The notes: generated by a model not told the origin, from the sequence alone. Positions 23,883 through 32,940 are shown, counted from the stretch's first letter. The stretch: 64,000 bases of DNA from Candidatus Kuenenia stuttgartensis (GCA_945860915.1 CAMARR010000001.1:1-64000); one strand, 5' to 3'. A program made the numbers and translations.

Positions 23883-25564
23883 TTCCATGGCCAAGAAACG
23901 CCTATGGCCCGCTTTTCCCGACCGAGAATTCTGAGGAGGCCGTTCGACTTCTGGCCATTTCTCCCCACGAGCGCGTCCTCGAGGTGGGAGGAGCGGCCAA
24001 TCCGTTCCCGCGTGCGGATGTTGTATGTGATCTGACTTTCGGATCGACGAATCAACGAAACGGATCGCCAGGGGTCTTTCGACCTGGCGTGACGTATGTC
24101 GAAGCGTCTGCTGAGTCCCTTCCGTTCGCAGATGGCGAATTCGATGTCGTCTGGTGTACGCAGGTCCTCGAGCACGTGCCGGATCCGATTAAGGCAGCAG
24201 CCGAACTCTGCCGCGTTGCAAAGCGCGGGTTCATTGAACTTCCGTCTCGCGTGGGGGAGATGATGAACGGCAATCCGACCCACAGGTGGGTTGTCGACCG
24301 AGAGGGGGACACCTTGGTGTTTCATCCTCGGACTTTCGTCGAACATCCATTCGACAATCTTCTCTACGCACATCTATTTCGGGACGAGTCTTTTCGCGTC
24401 AGGTGTGATCGCGATTTGCGAAATGTCCTGAATCACCAAATTGCCTTCGAGGGCAGACTTACCGTCCGCGTCGCCGCGGCCGGATCTTGCGTTTTCGACT
24501 ATGGCAATGTGGAACAGGCTGCGCGTGCGCATCACTCGTTTGCCCGACATTGTCTCGTGGCCGGTGCTGAGGTTACGTACGCTCTTCCTGACGCGCTAGA
24601 GGCATACCGGCTAGTTCCCGATCGTCCTGAGACGCGTTTCCTCTATGCGTGCTACCTCGCTCGCCTCTTGCAATTCGACGATGCGTTGGCGGTCCTCGGG
24701 GATGAACAGGAGATGGCGGTTTCTTCACTGCGCCGCTTGTTGCTTCGAGCGAGAGACGGAGAACCCGTCGACATGGATCACCTTCCGGCACCACCGATAC
24801 TTCCGGAGGGATTGCCACTGATTCGAGATGGTGGTGATCGCCCTCCCGTAAGCCTCGTGATTCCTGCGCCGTCCACCGACGGACTTCGGGACGCTGTGGA
24901 GAGCGCGCTTGCGCAAGACTATCCCCACGTCGAAGTGGTCGTCGCTACGTGTGCTCCAAAGACGGAAGTGGATGCTTATCTTGCGCCGTTTTCTGGCATT
25001 GACCGACTTCGGCTGGTCTTTGTCGCCACGGGTGCCGACGAAGTTCGACTTTTGCAGGAAGGGTTTGGCGCCGCGCGGGGAACACTCATCGGAGTCGTTC
25101 TACTCGGCGATCGCCTGATGGCGCAGCATGTCGACAGACTTGCGTCGGAACTACACGCGTCGGATGCGGGTGCGGTGTTCAGCAATGCGCTCCTTCTAGA
25201 TGGTTCCGGCGTCCTTGTCCCGAAGCTCGCTCCTGGAAACCCAGGGGGCGGAGGTTTCCCACTTTCATGTCTTCTAGCGCGCGATCGCGCACTCATGTCG
25301 GGCGGGCCCATCCACGCGGGGGAACCTCACGCGCTCTCAGAATGGCTAGCTCGGTTTGCTCGCGCGGTGCGACCACGACATGTCCACGTGGTGACGGTGC
25401 TCACTGGGCGTCCGAGAGAACTCGGGGCTCACGTAATTGATGCGGCGAGGGCAGCGCTGGATCTTCGGCCGCTCGATCTCTACCGTGAACTTTTGGCAGC
25501 TCACGAACGCATTCGAGCACTTGAGGGTCGCCACGGCAACCCGATGGGAAACACACGTGTCTGA
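23864..25564 (+). CDS. Fusion of SAM methyltransferase and degenerate GT2-like domain
   Basis: This 566-residue protein begins inside the Wzt gene: GTG at 23864, or TTG at 23879, which has the better AAAGG ribosome-binding site and a TTGA overlap. The first 200 residues form a methyltransferase with RVLEVGGAANPFPRADVV, LPFADGEFDVVWCTQVLEHVPDP and RGFIELPS. Residues 320-560 follow a GT2 pattern (PPVSLVIPAPSTDGL, ESALAQDYPHVEVVVATCAP), but the metal-binding DxD position reads LLGDR. The second domain may be inactive or may bind rather than transfer. Position next to Wzt suggests a chain-terminating or capping role. The methyl target is unknown. Confidence 0.75.
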   Translation: MEKGALIPWPRNAYGPLFPTENSEEAVRLLAISPHERVLEVGGAANPFPRADVVCDLTFGSTNQRNGSPGVFRPGVTYVEASAESLPFADGEFDVVWCTQVLEHVPDPIKAAAELCRVAKRGFIELPSRVGEMMNGNPTHRWVVDREGDTLVFHPRTFVEHPFDNLLYAHLFRDESFRVRCDRDLRNVLNHQIAFEGRLTVRVAAAGSCVFDYGNVEQAARAHHSFARHCLVAGAEVTYALPDALEAYRLVPDRPETRFLYACYLARLLQFDDALAVLGDEQEMAVSSLRRLLLRARDGEPVDMDHLPAPPILPEGLPLIRDGGDRPPVSLVIPAPSTDGLRDAVESALAQDYPHVEVVVATCAPKTEVDAYLAPFSGIDRLRLVFVATGADEVRLLQEGFGAARGTLIGVVLLGDRLMAQHVDRLASELHASDAGAVFSNALLLDGSGVLVPKLAPGNPGGGGFPLSCLLARDRALMSGGPIHAGEPHALSEWLARFARAVRPRHVHVVTVLTGRPRELGAHVIDAARAALDLRPLDLYRELLAAHERIRALEGRHGNPMGNTRV

Positions 25565-26681
25565 ACTTTCCGTCGGAATCGTCAATTATCGTAGTGCCGA
25601 GCTCTTGCTCGGGGCTGTCGAGACATTGCTTCACGACGCGACGAGTTTTCCAAATGGAATTGATGACATCGATATCGCCGTGGTGGAGAACGCCTCTGGT
25701 GACGATTCGTTGGCGGTCCTTGAGTCAAGACTTCCTCGTCGGGTGAAGCTCATCGTCAACACCCTCAATGTCGGGTACGCGCGCGCGAACAACCAAGCGC
25801 TTTCAGTGACCAAAGGGCGCCTGCACCTCGTCTTGAATCCCGACTGCCGTGTGACTCGAGGAATGTTGGGCGAATTGCGATCAGCGCTGGACGGACTCGC
25901 GAGTCCTGGCCTCGTCGGCCCCAATGTCTCGATGGATATTGATGGTGAGGTGCTGCTTCCGCCGAACGAAATGGTCGATCCATACATTGACACGATCTGC
26001 CATCTTTCACGCAGTAGTGACGCAATCGCTCGATGGAACGGTCGCCGACGTGCGCGCTTTGCGCACGCGATCTGGACAGCATCAGCCCCCATGCAAGTTC
26101 CGATGCTCTCCGGCGGGTGTTTTTTGGGGCGTCGATCGGATTTCATCGAGCACGGGCTCTTCGATCCCGGCTATCCCCTCTACTACGAAGACACGGATCT
26201 GTTCCGTCGATTCGTGAGTCGGGGGCTCGGCCTATGGCAGGTACCTGCCGCCCGGGTTGTCCATTTCTTCTCGAGATCCGCTGGGCAGCGCGTCAAGGCA
26301 TCGTCCTACCGACATGCTCTGTCGGCGCGTCGTTACTTCGAACATTGGTTCGGGGCTACGGGACTCGCCACGCATGATTATTTCCGAGAACGCGGGGAAT
26401 CCCATGCCCGTGACGCAATCTCGCCTTGGCCGTTGATTGAACTCGCTCCGTCGCCCGAACCTCCGGTACTCGACATCGCCGGACCTGCCGGCACTTACCT
26501 CGAGATCGCGGGAAGCCCAAAGTTCACGCTTGCGGCCGGGATGTTCCCAGCGAATACCGGAACCTATATGATTCCTCGCGGGTTCTTCGACGGTCTCGGT
26601 CCGGCGCATTATTGGGTGCGCTCGGTGGATCCAACGACGGGCGATACTCTCTCTGCCTGGCGTTTTACGAAGTCCGCCTAG
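25557..26681 (+). CDS. GT2 glycosyltransferase (rhamnosyltransferase-like)
   Basis: The real start is GTG at 25557 (SELSVGIVNYRS), overlapping the previous gene by 8 nt; the first 40 track residues are a shadow. The 374-residue protein has the WbbL/RfbF-type GT2 core: VVENASGDDS, NVGYARANNQAL, LVLNPDCRVT (the DxD-like metal site), PMLSGGCFLGRR and YYEDTDLFRRF (the ED catalytic block). Residues after about 290 form an extra beta-rich tail (LDIAGPAGTYLEIAGSPKF) not seen in standard rhamnosyltransferases, possibly carbohydrate-binding. It acts in the cytoplasm on a lipid-linked glycan exported by Wzm/Wzt. Confidence 0.85.
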   Translation: MSELSVGIVNYRSAELLLGAVETLLHDATSFPNGIDDIDIAVVENASGDDSLAVLESRLPRRVKLIVNTLNVGYARANNQALSVTKGRLHLVLNPDCRVTRGMLGELRSALDGLASPGLVGPNVSMDIDGEVLLPPNEMVDPYIDTICHLSRSSDAIARWNGRRRARFAHAIWTASAPMQVPMLSGGCFLGRRSDFIEHGLFDPGYPLYYEDTDLFRRFVSRGLGLWQVPAARVVHFFSRSAGQRVKASSYRHALSARRYFEHWFGATGLATHDYFRERGESHARDAISPWPLIELAPSPEPPVLDIAGPAGTYLEIAGSPKFTLAAGMFPANTGTYMIPRGFFDGLGPAHYWVRSVDPTTGDTLSAWRFTKSA

Positions 26682-26692
26682 GCTCGTTACCG

Positions 26693-27718
26693 ATGTCGTT
26701 GCCTAAAATGGAATCGACTTCCGACGCTTCAGAAATTCGCCCATACCGAGATGGCGATGGTCCAAAGATCATTGCCTCCTTCCGCCGAGTATTTCCATCG
26801 ACGACTCGAACGTATGCGGAATGGGAATGGCAGTTTGCATTGAATCCAGCTGGGATTCGTATTCACTTGGCGGTCGCGAGCGACGGGACCGTGCTGGCTC
26901 AGTTCGCGGGAATGCCTCGCAGAGTTTCGGTAAGAGGGGAGACGCGTGTTTTTACGGAGATGGTCGATTCGTTTGTCACTCCCGAGGGACGCGCGGGACT
27001 TCGTCGCCCAACCTTGTTTGCTCGGACCGTCAACCGATACGTCGCACGCCATGGCAATCCGAGCGGCGACACGCTGATGTACGGTATTCCCAACGAACCA
27101 GCATTTCGCATTGGTAATCGCTTCCTCGGTTACGTCCCTATTTTCAATGTCGATGGAATCATGGGGCGTTGTTCCGACGCGTCATCTGTCGCGGAGGTGC
27201 TCGGTGGCCTCAGACTCGAGGAGGTGACGGCTTGGCCCTTGCATGTGGATGCGCTCTGGATGACGGTCATGGCACAGCATGACGTGATCACGATTCGCGA
27301 CCACGCCTATCTCACTTGGCGCTGGGTGAGGCGTCCGCACAACGTCTACCGGCGATATCTTCTGAAGGAATCTAATGGCGAGTTAGCTGGGTTGTTTGTG
27401 CTCCTCCATCGCTGGAATCACCGTGAAGGCGATCCTCCCGTGACGGTTGTTGCGGAGTGGATGGCCGATCGAACTCGACCGGCGTGCCGGGTCCTTCCGG
27501 AGCTCATTCGGGCGCTCGGTCGGGAGGCCGGGGCCGACCATGTCAGGTTCCATTTTCGGCCTAATTCGCCGGAAGCGCTGCATCTAAGCGAATTTGGCTA
27601 CGAAATCGAGCCGTCTGGCCGCACTCTCGTCGGCGGCACCTATGATTCCAAGCTCGTTCCGTTACACCGACTCTCGCACGGGTGGAGCATCACGCCGGGC
27701 GATTTCGACATCGTTTAG
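26693..27718 (+). CDS. GNAT-like acyltransferase, copy 1
   Basis: This protein has about 341 residues from ATG 26693 (MSLPKMESTSD; ATG 26708 is an alternative). The order is EIRPYRDGDGPKIIASFRRVFP, EWEWQFALNPAGIRIHLAVA, LAQFAGMPRRV and EMVDSFVTPEGRAGLRR, which fits the N-terminal half of GNAT-type acetyltransferases that act on large polymers. WRWVRRPHNVYRRY lies in the middle. It ends LSHGWSITPGDFDIV, almost the same as the ending of copy 2. No cofactor was tested. The position between glycan transferases and an ABC pair suggests acylation of a sugar or of an aminoacyl substituent. It is a tandem paralogue of 27754-28773. Confidence 0.7.
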   Translation: MSLPKMESTSDASEIRPYRDGDGPKIIASFRRVFPSTTRTYAEWEWQFALNPAGIRIHLAVASDGTVLAQFAGMPRRVSVRGETRVFTEMVDSFVTPEGRAGLRRPTLFARTVNRYVARHGNPSGDTLMYGIPNEPAFRIGNRFLGYVPIFNVDGIMGRCSDASSVAEVLGGLRLEEVTAWPLHVDALWMTVMAQHDVITIRDHAYLTWRWVRRPHNVYRRYLLKESNGELAGLFVLLHRWNHREGDPPVTVVAEWMADRTRPACRVLPELIRALGREAGADHVRFHFRPNSPEALHLSEFGYEIEPSGRTLVGGTYDSKLVPLHRLSHGWSITPGDFDIV

Positions 27719-27753
27719 TCCGCAAGTTACAACATGGTGCGCAGTTCACCCCA

Positions 27754-28773
27754 ATGTCTGAAACCGACTCCTCAGATCCAACCGACCAAGTCATCGACAT
27801 TCGGTCCTATCGCCCAGGCGACGAGTCCGAAATCCTCGCCGTTTGGCATCGCGTCTTCACTTGGGCACATCGCTCGATTGACGAATGGAATTGGGAATTT
27901 CGCGACAACCCCGAAGGAGTTCATGTCTTCGTAGGAGTGACGCCTTTCGGGCGCGTGGTAAGCCAGTTCACTGGAATTCCCCGGCTCATGAAGGTTGGCA
28001 GCGAGACTCGTCAGTTTGCGGAGATCGTTGATTCGCTTTCCGACCCGGACTTTCGAGCCGGGCTTAAGAAACTCGGACTGTTCGCAACAACGGTTCACCG
28101 ATACGTCGAGCATTTCGGAAATGTCCAACACGAAACCGTGATGTATGGATTGCCGACCCAGGAAGCGTTTCGCCTTGGCCAAAAACTCTGCGGCTATGTC
28201 CACATCGATCACCTTGAAGCCGTAGTTGTGCCGAGCAGTCAGACGAGCCCTGATCTTCGAGGAGGCTGCTTAGAGCGATGGACTTCTTTTGGCGCAGAGG
28301 CGGATTCACTTTGGAACAGGATCGCCCCTCAGCACGACGTGACCGTGGTGAAGGACTCTCGATACCTCAATTGGCGATATGTCAGTCGCCCTGGGGTGAC
28401 CTACCGAATCGTTGCGCTGCGAGACTCAAACGGCCTGCTCTATGCAATCCTCGTGCTCCGCGATCGTTGGCTCGAGGCCGAACGAAAACGCCACCAAACG
28501 GCTGCCGCTGAGTGGATTGTGGACCGATCCCACCCCGATGCGGGAGTCACGTTTGACGTACTTCAGGCCTTGGCAGGTGAAGACGGTGCGGAGCGTGGGG
28601 TCGTTGTTTTTCGTAGGGACAATGCTGACTGGCGCGCAGCATGTGACCGAGGCTTCACAACCGATCCCGTAGATTTCCGATTCGTAGCTCGAACCTACGA
28701 TGCAGAGAGCGTTCCGATCAGTCGGCTCGCCATGGGGTGGGACTTGGCACTTGGAGATTTCGATGTCATCTGA
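27754..28773 (+). CDS. GNAT-like acyltransferase, copy 2
   Basis: This protein has about 339 residues from MSETDSSDPTDQ at 27754. It is collinear with copy 1: DIRSYRPGDESEILAVWHRVF, EWNWEFRDNPEGVHVFVGV, VSQFTGIPRLM, EIVDSLSDPDFRAGLKK, YLNWRYVSRPGVTYRI, and the ending LAMGWDLALGDFDVI. The two copies have drifted substantially, so the duplication is not recent. No clear ribosome-binding site precedes the start. Its last 11 nt overlap the start of the ABC ATPase gene, tying it to the following transport genes. The substrate is unknown; the fold call rests on the repeated N-terminal GNAT-like pattern. Confidence 0.7.
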   Translation: MSETDSSDPTDQVIDIRSYRPGDESEILAVWHRVFTWAHRSIDEWNWEFRDNPEGVHVFVGVTPFGRVVSQFTGIPRLMKVGSETRQFAEIVDSLSDPDFRAGLKKLGLFATTVHRYVEHFGNVQHETVMYGLPTQEAFRLGQKLCGYVHIDHLEAVVVPSSQTSPDLRGGCLERWTSFGAEADSLWNRIAPQHDVTVVKDSRYLNWRYVSRPGVTYRIVALRDSNGLLYAILVLRDRWLEAERKRHQTAAAEWIVDRSHPDAGVTFDVLQALAGEDGAERGVVVFRRDNADWRAACDRGFTTDPVDFRFVARTYDAESVPISRLAMGWDLALGDFDVI

Positions 28774-29437
28774 CACGGCGCTCGTGGTCGAGGGTGTTAC
28801 CAAGGCATGGAGGTCGCCCTCCGGTACTGACCGGCGGGTTCTTGACCATGTTGGATTCGTTGTGGAACGCGGTAGTTCCATGTGCGTCACCGGCGGATCC
28901 GGCTCGGGTAAGACGACGCTTCTGCACATCCTTGCGGGGTTGGTTAACCCTGACGCGGGTTCTGTGATCTTGGGTGGACAGTCATTGTTCACGCTTGGTG
29001 AAGCTGCGCGCGACCGATTTCGGGCGCGGCACATCGGCTACATGTTTCAAGTGTTCAATTTGGTAGGCATGCTCAGCGCGATGGAGAACGTCGCACTTCC
29101 TTTAGTGTTCGCCGGGGAAAGTGCAAGTTCCGCGCAAACGAGGGCGGGGGCGCTTCTTGAGCGACTCGGTCTGTCTGGTAAGTCAGACCATCGCCCGCAG
29201 GCCCTTTCGGTTGGAGAGCAACAACGGGTAGCGCTTGCCCGTGCTGTAGTGGCTGAACCATGGCTACTGCTTGCAGATGAACCGACAGCAAGTCTTGATC
29301 CCGCGAACGCAGAAATGGCGTTGGAACTACTTGCCTCGGAGGCCTCGCGGACGGGTGCCTCGACGGTCATTGTGACGCATGATCCGGCAGTGCGTGCGCG
29401 CTTTGCCTTGCAGCTTACCGTCGGAGGTGGGACTTGA
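28763..29437 (+). CDS. LolD/MacB-type ABC transporter ATPase
   Basis: The ATG at 28763 (MSSDTALVVEG) has GGAG 8 nt upstream and lies inside the end of the GNAT-like gene. The 224-residue protein has Walker A GGSGSGKTTLL, Q-loop FQVFNLVGMLSAMENV, signature LSVGEQQRVALARA, Walker B LLLADEPTASLD and switch VTHD. The Q-loop sequence and short length place it with the MacB/LolD/FtsE class, which work with FtsX-like permeases as mechanotransmitters or lipoprotein extractors rather than as classical pumps. Its partner permease is the next gene, joined by TTGA. Confidence 0.92.
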   Translation: MSSDTALVVEGVTKAWRSPSGTDRRVLDHVGFVVERGSSMCVTGGSGSGKTTLLHILAGLVNPDAGSVILGGQSLFTLGEAARDRFRARHIGYMFQVFNLVGMLSAMENVALPLVFAGESASSAQTRAGALLERLGLSGKSDHRPQALSVGEQQRVALARAVVAEPWLLLADEPTASLDPANAEMALELLASEASRTGASTVIVTHDPAVRARFALQLTVGGGT

Positions 29438-30795
29438 ATCTCCTTTCGTTGATCCTACGTTCGCTTTCTTCACGCAAGACCAGCACGTTGTTGACTGCGT
29501 TGGGGGCCGCGCTGGGCGTGGCCCTCGTATCTGCCGTCGTGGTGCTCGGACATGAAGTCGAATCCTCGTACCGGAATTCCGGTTCGGGTTTTCCGATGAT
29601 CGTCGGACCCAAAGGTTCGCCGATGCAGCTTGTCTTGAACACCGTGTACCACCTCGACAAGAGCCCTGGATTGATGCCCTATCGCGCCTACGAAGAGCTT
29701 CGCGACGCGAGGTGGGTCCGACTGGCGGTTCCGTATGCGGTTGGAGATTCATTCCGAGGATTTCGTGTAGTCGGCACCACTGACTCAATCTTTACTGAGC
29801 GTTTCACGCCACTGCCTAAACAGCCTCTAGTCATTGCGCAGGGGCGAGCGTTTAAACACGATTCGAAGTTTCTCAATCATTTGATTGACGACTTGCGTGG
29901 CAAGGCGGTTGCGGCCTCACGGCCATCGTCGGAGTCGAGCGGCCATCACCATCACGACCATAGCCATGAGATCATTGCAGAGGCCGTGGTTGGTGCAACG
30001 GTCGCGCGCGAGCTCGGACTAAAAATTGGTGACAAGATTGAACCGACCCATGGAGTTGAAGGCGGCAAGGACCACAAACATGAGCATCTGTGGACATTGA
30101 CCGGCATCCTTGCTCCGACGAGCACAGCGATCGACCGGCTGGTCTTCATCAGCCTTGAGTCTTTCTTTGGTATTGAAGACCACCAACAGGGAGCCCTTCT
30201 ACCCGATTCTGGCGATGTGGGACTTTCTGCGGCCATCGTCTATCCCGCAGCGGCGACGCAGCGCGCCATTATGCTTCCTCGACTCAACAAGCGGTCGGAT
30301 ATCCAGGCGGTTAGCCCTTCGGAGGTCATTAGAGGACTTCTCGACATTGTAGGAAACGTAGACAAGGTTCTCCTGCTCGAGGCAGTCCTTGCGGTGATTG
30401 TCGCCGTTCTCGGGACCGCGGTCGCCATCTACAATCTGATGAACGAGAGGCTGCGCGAGATTGCAATTCTCCGCGCGGTCGGAGCACGACGTTTTCAGGT
30501 CTTGCTGCTCGTCGTCGGCGAGTCGGTCTTTGTTGCGAGTCTTGGGGCGATCGCAGGATTGGCTGCTGGGCGTGGTCTCATCGCAGCAGTTTCAGACCGG
30601 GTTGCCGCGACAGCCGGATTTGTTCCTGATCCCCTCGCGTATGTGCCGGTATCTCTCGGCGATTCGGTCCCGGCCGTACCATTCGAGGTCATCACGCTCG
30701 TTGCGGTCGTGGTCGTTTCAGCCATTGCCGGGCTTTTGCCTGCGGCAAAGGCCTATAGTGCGGACGTGGCTCGACACCTTGCGCCACCAACTTGA
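29434..30795 (+). CDS. FtsX-like ABC permease with histidine-rich periplasmic loop
   Basis: This 453-residue permease starts at TTG 29434 (MNLLSLILRSLSSRKTS) in a TTGA overlap with the ATPase stop. It has the MacB/LolC layout: helix 1 (LTALGAALGVALVSAVVVL), a large periplasmic domain of about 260 residues, then three C-terminal helices including NLMNERLREIAILRAVGA, the conserved ATPase-coupling segment. The periplasmic domain holds HHHHDHSHE at 171-179 and KDHKHEH at 212-218, a likely divalent-metal (Zn/Ni/Cu) binding or sensing site. The following DUF3299 gene strengthens a metal-related or envelope-maintenance role. Confidence 0.85.
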   Translation: MNLLSLILRSLSSRKTSTLLTALGAALGVALVSAVVVLGHEVESSYRNSGSGFPMIVGPKGSPMQLVLNTVYHLDKSPGLMPYRAYEELRDARWVRLAVPYAVGDSFRGFRVVGTTDSIFTERFTPLPKQPLVIAQGRAFKHDSKFLNHLIDDLRGKAVAASRPSSESSGHHHHDHSHEIIAEAVVGATVARELGLKIGDKIEPTHGVEGGKDHKHEHLWTLTGILAPTSTAIDRLVFISLESFFGIEDHQQGALLPDSGDVGLSAAIVYPAAATQRAIMLPRLNKRSDIQAVSPSEVIRGLLDIVGNVDKVLLLEAVLAVIVAVLGTAVAIYNLMNERLREIAILRAVGARRFQVLLLVVGESVFVASLGAIAGLAAGRGLIAAVSDRVAATAGFVPDPLAYVPVSLGDSVPAVPFEVITLVAVVVVSAIAGLLPAAKAYSADVARHLAPPT

Positions 30796-30805
30796 TCGGA
30801 CAGCT

Positions 30806-31711
30806 ATGCCCTATCTGACACTCGTAGTTCTGGCGTTCTTGACGGGCGGTCTGGTCGCTCAGGCTCCGGACTCGCGTCCGACAACACCAGTTCCGGCGCC
30901 TGTCGCAGATTCACGCCCCGCGCCGGCGTCACGACCGCTTCCCACGGATGTTCCGGAGGGATCGCAAGATCCTTTGGTCGATGGGATGCGCTCTATTGTC
31001 GGCGAGATGATTCTGAGAGGATTAAAGACCGAGGACGTTGACTTCGTCGGTGATCGCATCCGCGTCGTGTTGGAAAAAGCTAATGTGGGTGATGATGGTC
31101 GCCGTCGTGTCGAAGCTACATCGCTCGCGCGACAGTTGATGGAAATTCAGAAGGACTATCGGCCGAAGAACGAGCCGGTGCGTGAGCGTCCTCGTGATGC
31201 TGCCGAGGAGTCTCGAATTAGGACGGTCGCTGAGTTTCTCGCCCGCGACCTCTATCGTCGCCTTCCGGTCGCTGGAACTCCAGGTGCCGGAGGTCTACAT
31301 ACGGGTAGCTCAATTCGGGCGTCAGTCGAGGTAAAAGCCCCGCCTGGTTATGAGGCGGTGACGTGGAAGCTTCTTGGTGGATTCGAATACACAGAGGGCA
31401 TGAAACTCCCTGAGAATGTGAAGTCGCTTCATGGCAAGAAAGTTGCAATCGCAGGCTACATGATGGCGTTGGATGAGGTCGAGAACATCCATGAATTCCT
31501 TCTCGTCGAGTCGCTCTGGTCGTGCTGCTTTGGCCAGCCACCGTCTGTGAATCAAGTGCTTGTCATACGCATTGAAGGCAAAAAGGGAATCGAATACACG
31601 TCGGGCCCTATTCTCGTCATTGGAGCGCTCGAAGTCGGTGAGAAGATCGAAGATGGGTTCGTATCGAGTGTTTACCGACTTAAGGCCGACAAGGTCATGC
31701 CGGCCGAATGA
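30806..31711 (+). CDS. Exported DUF3299-domain protein
   Basis: The real start is MPYLTLVVLAFLTGGLVAQ at 30806, a signal peptide; the 115 earlier residues in the track ORF are a shadow of the permease. The 301-residue protein has a Pro/Arg-rich linker (DSRPTTPVPAPVADSRP), a helical middle, and a C-terminal domain with LHGKKVAIAGYMMALDE, EFLLVESLWSCCFGQPPSVNQ and GALEVGEKIEDGFVSSVYRL. These are the signatures of the DUF3299 family of periplasmic proteins, including the paired cysteines. It starts 10 nt after the permease and overlaps the next gene by ATGA, so it is probably the periplasmic accessory of this ABC system. Confidence 0.82.
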   Translation: MPYLTLVVLAFLTGGLVAQAPDSRPTTPVPAPVADSRPAPASRPLPTDVPEGSQDPLVDGMRSIVGEMILRGLKTEDVDFVGDRIRVVLEKANVGDDGRRRVEATSLARQLMEIQKDYRPKNEPVRERPRDAAEESRIRTVAEFLARDLYRRLPVAGTPGAGGLHTGSSIRASVEVKAPPGYEAVTWKLLGGFEYTEGMKLPENVKSLHGKKVAIAGYMMALDEVENIHEFLLVESLWSCCFGQPPSVNQVLVIRIEGKKGIEYTSGPILVIGALEVGEKIEDGFVSSVYRLKADKVMPAE

Positions 31712-32940
31712 GAACGTGCTTCGTTGTTTCGTTGATGGTCCATCTCGTGCTGGCTCAATCTGAGTCGATGCCGACTCGGTCTCCGATTCCGGATTCAGGG
31801 CTAACGAGCCGTCCACAAGTGTCAGATGGATTGATCGACAAGGCGAATTCGGCCAATCCCTATATAAGCGTCCGCGCGACGGAGGCGTTGGCTCGTTACG
31901 GAAACGAGGCAATCCCAGCGCTTAATCGCTTCATCGAACGTCGGTCCGTGCATGCACTGAGCCCACAGGTGGTGACGTGGCTCGGGACTCTAAGTGATCC
32001 AAGAGCCCGCGAGATTCTCGTACGAGTCTTGAGGGATCCGGACTTTCCATGGAGACCTTTCGCTGCCAAGGCACTTCAAAGACCCCGGAATCATGGGGAG
32101 GTGATTACGTGGCTTCCGTGGCTCGACGATGCTCTACCAGCCGTCAGGGAAGCTGTCATTGTCGGATTGGGGGAGGCGGCGTATTCCATGGAGGGGCCTT
32201 TGCGGGCTGCGATGCTCGACGATTTGGCGAAGAAGCTCACGGATAAGGCATTTGAGCCTCGACTCGCAGCGGCTGAGGCGCTCGTGCGGGCAAATGACCC
32301 TCGCGGTGTGGGTACGTTATTCACCGCTCTGTCATGCACGCGTAGGTGGTTCGATGTGGATTATGGCGAACTCGCGCGTCGACGAGCGTTCACGGGATTG
32401 GGCGACTTTGGCGTTGGGACAGGCTTTGATCCTGCATCTCCACCTTTGCTAATGCAGCGTGCCCGTGATGCGATTTCCTTGCGTCTGAAGGCCCGATGGA
32501 ATGAAGGTTGGGCGGAAGCGCCGCCTTCAGTTGGCGAACCCACGCAGATCCTCTATGGGCTTGAGGTGCGTTCCTGTCGGAGGGGTGATGCATTCGTTCG
32601 CATTACCTCGGACGGGACTCTCGTGCTCGGCAATTACGACCTCGAGACGGTCAAGCTTGAGCCGAACGTGTTCGAGCAGATCCGCAGGGACCTTGAGTCG
32701 CTCCGAGTGACGCCCGATAGTCCCTACTTCGGACTGGGTGGATGTGACTTCGAACGTCACTACTTACCGGATGAAGGCGGGTTACGTCGGTTCACCGTCG
32801 GGCTGCTAGGCCGTCCGAGAGGCGCCATGGGCATCGTTGAGACGCTCGCAAAGGCAATCGAGGCGTCGCGCGGCGAAGCCGAGGCCCATGCGTTTCGCGA
32901 TCGAGTCGACCCTTTTGGACCCGATTCCGACGGCGGATAA
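31708..32940 (+). CDS. Exported HEAT-repeat protein
   Basis: This 410-residue protein starts with a short signal-like segment (MRTCFVVSLMVHLVLAQ). Residues 40-230 contain four to five HEAT/PBS-lyase-type helical repeats, for example NPYISVRATEALARYGNEAIPAL, DPRAREILVRVLRDPDFPWRPFAAKAL and PAVREAVIVGLGEAA. The C-terminal 150 residues are unlike the repeats and contain GLEVRSCRRGD, LVLGNYDLET and GGCDFERHYLPDEGG. It overlaps the DUF3299 gene by ATGA and is the last gene of the plus-strand run. It is possibly a scaffold for the ABC/DUF3299 module. No enzyme function is visible. Confidence 0.72.
   Translation: MRTCFVVSLMVHLVLAQSESMPTRSPIPDSGLTSRPQVSDGLIDKANSANPYISVRATEALARYGNEAIPALNRFIERRSVHALSPQVVTWLGTLSDPRAREILVRVLRDPDFPWRPFAAKALQRPRNHGEVITWLPWLDDALPAVREAVIVGLGEAAYSMEGPLRAAMLDDLAKKLTDKAFEPRLAAAEALVRANDPRGVGTLFTALSCTRRWFDVDYGELARRRAFTGLGDFGVGTGFDPASPPLLMQRARDAISLRLKARWNEGWAEAPPSVGEPTQILYGLEVRSCRRGDAFVRITSDGTLVLGNYDLETVKLEPNVFEQIRRDLESLRVTPDSPYFGLGGCDFERHYLPDEGGLRRFTVGLLGRPRGAMGIVETLAKAIEASRGEAEAHAFRDRVDPFGPDSDGG

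Noticed and set aside
29920-29970. Histidine-rich stretch of the FtsX permease as an artificial His-tag or vector sequence
   Set aside because: It is interrupted by Asp, Ser and Glu, sits inside the periplasmic domain, and a second His-rich patch follows, so it looks like a natural metal site.
30461-30805. 115-residue N-terminal extension of the DUF3299 ORF
   Set aside because: It is Ser/Arg-rich, lies inside the FtsX-like permease, and the ATG at 30806 gives a clean signal peptide.
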